Assembly: GCA_050084515.1 (NCBI GenBank)
Contig: CM114272.1
Location: 47,430,001 to 47,494,000 of the forward strand
Direction of reading: 5' to 3'
Length of the DNA: 64,000 nt
From: Blasia pusilla
Lineage: Eukaryota; Marchantiophyta; Marchantiopsida; Blasiales
Notes under the pieces: generated by a model
The model's database searches: none
Seen by the model: only the letters and a program-made list of their open reading frames with translations
Told to the model about the DNA's origin: nothing
Translations under genes and position numbers: made by a program
In this document: positions 57,597 through 64,000 of the stretch, one piece after another
How positions within the stretch are numbered: position 1 is the stretch's first letter
Layout: every line of letters starts with the position of its first letter

Positions 57597-59182
57597 CATC
57601 TTCAGACAAAGGGGAGAGTGTAGAGGAGTTTGTTAGTGCATCACTACACACCTTAAGTGGTCCTATCGCTTGGGAGTGCGGGGTGGACGACCACGATAGA
57701 GGACCGCGTAGGTTTTTGGGTGCTATAGGCACGATAGAGTTGCACGACTTCATTGCGGAGTTAAGGAGTTGGTGTGACTCACAACGGGCTAGGAAATCTA
57801 GAGAGTTCAACCCATTACAGCATGGAATGGTATGTTCCACCATTTAGAGGGGGCACCCATGGATGATTACGTGAGTTCTCCCTTAGATATGCCCATGAGA
57901 TTGAGGCATGGAGACTCTACTATGACCCACACTATGTGTCATGGATGGAGCCGTTCCCAGATGAGGAGGAGGAGTCAAGAGAGGCTTCTTCCACCAGTGA
58001 TGTATTAGGAGGGGTAACTCAGATTGGAGCACTTGCACCATCCAGTTCTGTTCGTCCCACATTTAACCTTGTGGTTGAGTTCTTTGCGGAGTTGAGAATG
58101 AGCTGCCAGGGGGTACGTAATGAGAAGTTGTGGAGCATCCACGACTTCCAGAGGCGCTTGGGTGAGATTTTGCGTGAGGCCTACACTCGCTTGCGTTGGT
58201 TGATTAACGTCACTCAGGGGATGATAGAGTCCCACGCTATCCAATCATGGTACGCGATGTTGGACCGAACCCTTCGGACATGGGTGTGAGAGGGGTGCTT
58301 CTTATGAACACCTCACCTACGTTGAGAGATGTTTTTAGGACCGCCGAGAATATTGAGTGCAACATGGTGGAGGAGATCGTAGCCACCATGAGTTATGGGC
58401 GAGAGCAGTCACGATTCCCTACACCACCAGTGCAGCAACGTGGATTTCAAGATAGGTTTGTGGCACCACCAGTTCAGGGAGGATACCATGAGGCCGTGCC
58501 ACAAAGACATGCGCCTTCATATGTGGTTCAAGAGTAGCCGCCTATGATTCTTTTTTGGGCATGTGGTGGAGCCCATCATCAACGCGATTGCACCCGTTAG
58601 GGTCATGGACGCGTGCCTCAACATAGAGGAGGAGATGGTGCTGCACTATAAGGTTATCAGTGTGACTATTGTCAGAGGTATGGTCACACACGCGCCACGT
58701 ATTTGAGCTTACACCTTGAGTTACGTCCGGACCTAAGGCCAGAGAGGGCACTAGAGCGAGTTTTCGATATGGATGGGCCCTCGAGTGGGCCTAGAGGTGG
58801 CGCGCCAGGTGGTCCTGTTGGGGAACGAGGAGCTAGAGTTGCCCAAGGGGATGGTGGAGTTGCGCATGGAGGAGGTATAGTCCCACCATCTAGATGCGTC
58901 GAGGGAGATGTTGAGTATGAGGCTAGGATGCCTGCTCACATACAGTAGCTACAACATCAGATTGCCGCTATGGCATTGAGGTTATCCGATGTCGGATCTG
59001 TGGCATCGACATCATATGGAGCAGCTAGAGATATGGAGGATCCTGGTGGGATGTGCAGGGTTGCCCAGATGGAGGCCGCCGCACTTGTTGTGCGTGGAGC
59101 ATCCGCAGAGTTGGATCCACAGCGAGGGGAAGCCACGAAACAGACCAAGCTTCCTCAATTTTCACGTTTTATGAGGCGATGA
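57597..59182 (+). pseudogene. Element C gag
   Basis: The N-terminal half is readable (MSSSDKGESVEEFVSAS..., ELHDFIAELRSWCDSQRARK, 57,597-57,845), then DPHYVSWMEPFPDEEEES, FFAELRMSCQGVRNEKLW and LREAYTRLRWLINVTQGM (57,936-58,289). A frameshift near 58,250-58,290 leads to LMNTSPTLRDVF. The first zinc knuckle reads FWACGGAHHQRDC (first Cys lost); the second, CDYCQRYGHTRATY, keeps its His but lost the last Cys. In element B the opposite residues are damaged, so an intact parent carried two normal CCHC knuckles. A Gly/Arg-rich tail follows (58,760-58,900). Confidence 0.82.
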
Positions 59183-59199
59183 GGACCCCATTGATGGGT

Positions 59200-60035
59200 C
59201 CTCATCAGAGTTCTCAAAGAGTAAGTGATGTTTTTGGTGTGCAGGCACGGAGGGCAATGGGAGAAGCAAGTGCAAAGACTCCTATTTTTTATGCTTTAGA
59301 GGAGCTTGTGTCGAGCACGTTGTTGGGGGCAGCCATTGTTATGTGTCGCGCTCCTTTATTTTCTGCTTCCAATATTATGACTTTGGGAGGTACGCCCATT
59401 GAGGTTTTCCGGCTGGCCACTTTGCTATGTGAGCGTAGAGTTGGCGTTCCTGTATCACACTCAGTGGTGATTATGGATGAGGGATGGACCTGCCCTTGGA
59501 GCCTATGCTCGGGTCGTCCACGTCAGATTCATGGCAGGCTGCGGCTGCTAGGATGGCGGAGATGCCCGCTAGACCCGGGATAGAGCGTGGCATGGCTTCT
59601 CTTGGTGTTTTTGTTTTTGGATAACCGGGGAGAGGTCTTCTTGTTGGTAAGCCTAGGAGGTAGAGTTTTTAGTTTGTAGCGTGTGCTATTGGATTCAGGA
59701 ACGCAACCCCTGATGTTTGGGAAAGCGGCATTCGGAGGATTGGGGTTGACGAGAGTCGATGTGGAGCATTGTCCATTTCGGATACATGCATCCTTGGGTG
59801 GAGCAAGTACCACATAGTATATCACCCGACATGAGGTCGTGGTGAGGATTCACTTGGGACATCCTACAGATGAGTCTATGGTGCAAGCCAAGACGATAGT
59901 GACCGATGCAGAGTCCTACGAGGTCTTGGTTGGTGGAGTAGTGTTGTACTCGATGGGGTTTTCCCTGGATTACTGGGAGGACTCAGCATCCTATAGACCA
60001 CAATGGAAGTCTGGTGATGGACGACTTTGTTCATT
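59200..60035 (+). pseudogene. Element C linker and protease
   Basis: The linker frame (59,178-59,583) contains NIMTLGGTPIEVFRLATLLC. The protease follows with VLLDSGTQPLMFGKAAFGGL (about 59,682-59,740, intact DSG), LGGAST near 59,795, then VVVRIHLGHP and SYEVLVGGVVLYSMGFSLDY (59,838-59,975), ending ASYRPQWKSGDGR. A frameshift and stops separate linker and protease. Confidence 0.8.
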
Positions 60036-60380
60036 ATCTGTTTGATTCATTGGTGGAGTGATCGAGGGAGGCTAGGAGAGATTATGACCTTAACAGCATT
60101 TAGCAGCGCCATCACTTGGCCTAATGATTTGATTGAGGGACATGTCCATGTAGAGGACACTCCCGTTCCTGACATTTCTATAGAGAGGACTGTCATGGTA
60201 GCCGCATCATTCTGCGGAGAAGAGGTACCACTTTGGGGCTCGACTAAGGAGATTCGACATTAAGCATGTGCATACCGCGTGGAGCGAGACGTTTGCACTA
60301 GAGCATGACGGGTCAGAGGAACCCGAGGTAGCCATGAGTGCTACTATGATCCCTTTGGACAGTACCTTGATCGTGTAGTG

Positions 60381-61375
60381 CATCCCAGAGGAGGGTATTC
60401 GCGTGTTGGATCTCTTTGGAGGGATCAACACTAGTTTAGCTATTGTTTTGCAAGCATGAGTGCGCGTGCAGTAGTACCTGTACGTTGAGATTAATGATGT
60501 TGCAAGGCGCGCTTCACTTCGCCATGTAGAAAAATCATGTCTCCGATTCCCCGACTTGTTCTCTGCATCCGCCATCCAGAGGTACCAGAGTTCCCCATCG
60601 AGGGAGATTTCATTGTTGGGGGCGTACAACTTGGAGCGGGTAGGGACCATAGGCTTGGTCATTGCTAGTTGGTCATGTCACGACGAGTTGAGTGCGGGAC
60701 GGGATAGCGGATTAGCTGACTCTTGGTCCGGGTTTTTTGGGGAGATGATGCGAATCTTGCAATATTTACAGGAGCATCACTCTCATCCCTCTAGCATACA
60801 TTTTGGAGAATGTGCTGATTTTGGGCGATTCAAGGTCCTGCATGGTGATGAGTGCACATCAAGTGCGTGCATGGATCGGCCCGGCAGTGTTGTTGGATGC
60901 GGCGAGTGTAGCTTCACGAGTTGATTGTTTGCGTCTTTGGTGGACCAACTTGGTGTCACATGAGGTTTTGCGGAGGGCGTATGTGAGAGTGGAGATTTAT
61001 TGGTAGATTCTATTCTAGATCCAGGTTGTCGATCATAGCCAATGAGGCACGCTGATCGATCGCCATTGACTGTGGTCAATAGGATTGGCCACGAGCAGCC
61101 TTCCCCATATTGGTGAGTTTTCTTGTTTCCTATGCATTCAAGGAGGCCGAACCTGGCTTGCTTTGGGATGACCAGGTATAACAGTTGGTGGAGCCCAACG
61201 TCGATGAGCGAGAGCGAGCAATGGGATTTCCCACTGGAGTGGCAGCAATACCATCATTATCAGAGGCATCACGACATCATGTATTGGGTTAGGCGATAGA
61301 CTTGAATTGCTTGACATATATTTTCAGCTTAGGAATAGCTGAGCATCGGCATTTGAGGTTGCGATAGATAACATC
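60381..61375 (+). pseudogene. Element C cytosine-5 DNA methyltransferase-like domain
   Basis: Motif I: EEGIRVLDLFGGINTSLAIV (about 60,387-60,450), then a stop (60,457-60,459), VQ-stop-YLYVEINDVARRAS. Motif IV: VGTIGLVIASWSCH, catalytic Cys at 60,676-60,678 retained, Pro replaced by Ser and Gln by His. Frame +1 then gives motif VI ILENVLILGD (60,800-60,829) and motif VIII LLDAASVASRVDCLRLWWTN (about 60,887-60,946). The target-recognition stretch includes RRAYVRVE, and the C-terminus reads ERERAMGFPTG, SEASRHHVLG, IDLNCLTYIF (about 61,205-61,330). This is the clearest motif series of the three copies, though broken by at least four lesions. Confidence 0.85.
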
Positions 61376-61449
61376 TTTTGCGTTGGTGAGCCCCATGCCT
61401 ACCAAGAGGATTGAGGTAGTGGCTAGGGACGAGACTTGAGGAGATCGAT

Positions 61450-61530
61450 GTGAGAAAATAGAAAGTGGCGAAATCACTGAATTCTTTACAAAACTTAGAA
61501 ATACAAAGTGGCCTAGTCTGTCCGTACGCT
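61450..61530 (+). repeat. Junction repeat shared with 32.9 kb
   Basis: About 80% identical to 32,872-32,954. It lies exactly between the truncated ends of gypsy C and copia D, and read through in the copia frame it replaces the expected RT sequence. Confidence 0.85.
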
Positions 61531-61534
61531 CCCT

Positions 61535-62206
61535 TCATTTCCTTTATTTTCTTACTACGGTCTCCAGTGATGATCAGATCATCCACATATAGGACTATCA
61601 ACATATGCATCCCATCTTCGCAAAACACATACAAATTTGCTTTTGACGGACTCTTGATGAGACCCTTCTCTCAGAAGAATGTATATAGTCGTTGATATCA
61701 TATCCTTGGAACTTGCTTCAACCCATACAATGCTCGATGAAGTAAACACACTTTCTCTTCTGATCCGGTTGTGTCTCAAAACCTGGTGGTTGAGATACTT
61801 ACACCTCCTCCTTGAGACTCCCATTCAGAAAGGCAGACTTCACATCGTATTGGTATATAGGCCAACGTCTTGTTCCTACAACCGTTAGAATAATTAGAAT
61901 GGTTGTCATCCTTGCAGTAGGAGAAAAAGTCTCATAGTAGTCAAAACCTTTGATATGTGAACACCCTTGTGCAACCAACCTCGCTTTGAATTTATCCAAT
62001 GTATTGTCCGACTTGTACTTGGTCTTGTACACCCACTTGGTGCGTAATATCTTCATGTCCTTTGGTTTCTCAACCAAAGTCCAAGTTTCATTTCTCTGAA
62101 TAGCGTCCATCTTCATCTTCATGGCCTCTCTCCATTGATGATGAGCAAGGGTCTCATCCAAGCATGATAGCTCTTCCACCTTCAAGACCTCTGCCATGAA
62201 GGCCAT
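61535..62206 (-). pseudogene. Copia D reverse transcriptase, N-terminal part
   Basis: Typical copia opening: HHQWREAMKMKMDAIQRNET, KWVYKTKYKSD, LVAQGCSHIKGFDYYETFSP, then YQYDVKSAFLNGSLKEEV (motif A) up to a stop near 61,800, PPGFETQPDQK, and MLIVLYVDDLIITGDRSKKI (YVDD box, about 61,545-61,600). Downstream sequence is unrelated to copia, so the thumb and RNase H are lost. Confidence 0.9.
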
Positions 62207-62233
62207 GTTGACGAGATGTGCGGAAGCTCTATT

Positions 62234-63110
62234 CTACTCCTCTAGTCTCTTGGATCTCCTTGGATGTGTAACATCTTCTTCAATTGCTGGTGGATCCTTA
62301 CCATCCAAGAGCTGCTTTCTCCACTTAGGATATGACGACCGTAGTGGATGAGCAGGCTGCTCTTTGTAATCATCACCAAATTCTTCTTCTTGATGATTTG
62401 GTATAAACATTGGTGGTGTGCTCTGGTGGATTATCTCTTCGTTTGATGATAATGCGGACGGACCACTGATATCCGCCACTTGACGAGGCTGTTCTTGGAA
62501 CACCACATCACGACTCACAAGCATCTTCATTGCCTCAGGACACCATAGGCGATAAGCTTTAGACTCATCACTGTATCCCATAAAGATGCACTTCCTGCTC
62601 TTGGACTCCAGCTTGGTTGTGGATGCTTCAGGAATATGTACAAAGCACTCACTACCAAAAGTCCTGAAATGTTGGATTGATGGTAGCTTACCTAAGTATG
62701 ATTGATGAGGAGTCATGCCTTGCACTGACTTGGTAGCACTTCTATTTAGAATATAAACGGCAGTATTAACAGCTTCAGCCCAAAATACTTCTCTCAAATC
62801 TTTTGCTTTCATCATACATCTGGCCATCTCCACCACTGTACGGTTTCGACGCTCAACATCTCCATTTTGTTGTGATGTATGTGTCGTGGTTAACTGTCGC
62901 TTGATTTCATGCTCCCCCGAATATTTGTTGAATTCTGTTGATAAGAATTCTCCTCCTCGATCGGTACAAAGCTTCTGTACCTTCTTTCCTGTCTCATTCT
63001 CAACCAACTTGTGCCATATTTTAAATTTTCCAAAAGCACTTGCCTTATCACAAAGGAAATACACCCACATCTTCCTGCTATAATCGTGGGCTTAGGTGAT
63101 GAAATCTTTC
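62234..63110 (-). pseudogene. Copia D integrase with internal deletion
   Basis: Open frame 63,070-62,234 carries CTDRGGEFLS (second Asp), QNGDVERRNRTVVEMAR (catalytic Glu) and the C-terminal PRRSKRLEE. Its start is abnormal: the GAG-pre-integrase HERFHHLS (about 63,115-63,090) joins after a few codons to HDYSRKMWVYF. The usual 70-90 residues between them, which hold the zinc-finger Cys pair and the start of the catalytic core, are missing. Function is therefore unlikely. Confidence 0.87.
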
Positions 63111-63520
63111 ATGCCACAACTTACAACTACTAAGATTTGTACCTACACTTGTTGTGAAGGCATACAACTCGTAGATATTTCCATGTCGTATACCTTCATC
63201 CACTACTTTCCCATTGGCATCCTCAATGACTACTCCAATTTTCTTGAAACAAACTTCTAGGTCACAATCACATAATACTGCTACTGAAATCAAATTGCAC
63301 TTCAACTCTGGTACGTACAATACATCAATTAACTTCTTTTCATCTCCTTTTTGTGAGACTAAAAAAATTTTGCCTTTTCCTTCTACAAGACACTTTGCAT
63401 TATTCCCAATAGTAACAACGATGGGCTTCTATAGAGGTTGTAAGGAGCTATACCAATCGTTATGATTGGTCATATGCCTAGATGTTCCACTATCGAACAC
63501 CCATGCATCTTCACTCTTTG
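63078..63520 (-). pseudogene. Copia D protease and GAG-pre-integrase segment
   Basis: AWVFDSGTSRHMTNHNDW (about 63,505-63,455) is the copia retropepsin active site with intact DSG. It continues with TIGNNAKCLVEGKGKI, DVLYVPELKCNLISV and NIYELYAF to CKLWHERFHHLS. One stop (about 63,431) interrupts it. Confidence 0.88.
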
Positions 63521-63559
63521 ACTGAGTGGAATGTTCTGCGTGTGATTGCTACCCAAGCA

Positions 63560-64000
63560 TCTACTTCATATTCTCCTAGTTCTACAGAATTTCCAGACTC
63601 CTTAGATCTTAAACAACCGTTCTTCTCATCCTGACTCCTCTTTCTACAATCTTTGATAAGATGACCTAGCTTACCAAATAAAAGCATTTGAAGGCTTTCC
63701 TTGGAAATTTCTTCTTGACATTTGAATTGTAATCCTGATTTCTACCTCTCCGTACGTTGGCAGTAAATGCTACATCACTTCCCTCTCTTGCTTTGAAGCG
63801 CATTTCCTCTTCTACCAACATTGCACTAAATTTTTCAAAAGTAAGCGAGGTGGGTCTTACTTAAGTATTCAATCCAGTGACCAAACTGTTAGACCTTGGA
63901 GGAAAAATCCTTAAGCACCGACGTGCAAAATCTTCGCTAGACTTTGAAATTCCTATGGACGCCAACTGATCTTGAAGATTCTTGATCCTTGTCAAAAATT
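63560..64000 (-). pseudogene. Copia D gag, C-terminal part with broken zinc knuckle
   Basis: Fragments EEMRFKAREGSDVAFTANVR and KKFPRKAFKCFY lead to the CCHC knuckle. The frame shifts by a 2-nt loss right after CFY, removing the second Cys; GKLGHLIKDCRKRSQDEKNG continues in another frame. Gag would coat element RNA. The N-terminus is outside the window. Confidence 0.8.

Larger units (their letters stand above)
57541..61440 (+). mobile_element. Ty3/gypsy element C: gag-PR-methyltransferase, 3' truncated
   Basis: Plus-strand order is gag with zinc knuckles, linker, protease and methyltransferase-like domain, in the same order as element B. It stops at about 61,440, right after the methyltransferase C-terminus. 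The RT, RNase H and integrase are missing, and an 83-bp repeat plus an oppositely oriented copia element follow. Stops and frameshifts make it inactive. Confidence 0.87.
61535..64000 (-). mobile_element. Ty1/copia element D, truncated at both window sides
   Basis: Minus-strand order is gag zinc knuckle, protease, integrase, reverse transcriptase; IN before RT marks Ty1/copia. The 3' end is cut right after the RT catalytic box, so RNase H and 3' LTR are missing; the 5' end runs beyond 64,000. Long frames (278 and 135 codons) show it is younger than the gypsy relics. Confidence 0.93.

Noticed and set aside
1-64000. tRNA, rRNA or CRISPR features
   Set aside because: I saw no cloverleaf with a T-loop consensus, no rRNA core sequence and no regularly spaced direct-repeat array.

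Overview
The window is nuclear DNA of a land plant. It holds a plant-type xyloglucan fucosyltransferase (GT37), a multi-exon single-pass membrane protein gene with ordinary GT-AG introns, and a dense mix of Ty3/gypsy, Ty1/copia, PIF/Harbinger and LINE relics in AT-rich DNA. I cannot name the species. The repeat make-up and the gene-poor layout would fit a seed-free plant (bryophyte, lycophyte or fern), but that is inference.

Layout. 1-600: LTR-like leader with short repeats. 610-2,000: broken LINE reverse transcriptase with a fold-back. 3,296-4,647 (-): first exons of a LACTB2-like metallo-beta-lactamase-family gene whose catalytic part is not visible. 5.0-18.1 kb: AT-rich DNA without a recognisable gene, with an unclassified dispersed repeat at 15.4-16.3 kb. 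18,821-22,555 (+): an 11-exon gene for a 410-residue type I membrane protein, rebuilt from its splice sites. 24.4-25.0 kb: GC-rich hairpin block and a tandem duplication. 26.1-31.7 kb: two decayed gypsy elements (E and A, minus strand) and an LTR fragment. 33.3-37.1 kb: PIF/Harbinger element with a transposase (+) and a Myb/trihelix-like partner (-), its transposase split by a solo LTR. 37.9-45.6 kb: gypsy element B (-), the most complete copy, between LTR-related sequences. 48.1-48.4 kb: 122-bp tandem duplication. 49,868-51,703 (+): intact single-exon GT37 gene. 52.4-52.7 kb: 76-bp tandem repeat. 53.6-54.7 kb: two more LTR pieces. 55.8-56.8 kb: second copy of the unclassified repeat. 57.5-61.4 kb: gypsy element C (+). 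61.5-64.0 kb: truncated copia element D (-), running off the window end.

The most notable content is the gypsy family represented by A, B and C. Between protease and reverse transcriptase each copy carries a cytosine-5 DNA methyltransferase-like domain: motif I (DLFGGI type), a W-x-C motif IV, an ENV motif VI in A and C, motif VIII, and a GFPTG / LGxAMDLN C-terminus. The best copy (B) also has a PHD finger after the integrase. All copies here are dead (stops, frameshifts, a lost catalytic Cys in A), so the window shows a fossil of the system. Methyltransferase capture by retrotransposons is known from dinoflagellates and a charophyte alga; a land-plant gypsy lineage that also has a PHD finger deserves follow-up.

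Only two genes look functional: the 410-residue membrane protein and the fucosyltransferase. Both would act in the secretory pathway, but nothing in the sequence links them functionally.
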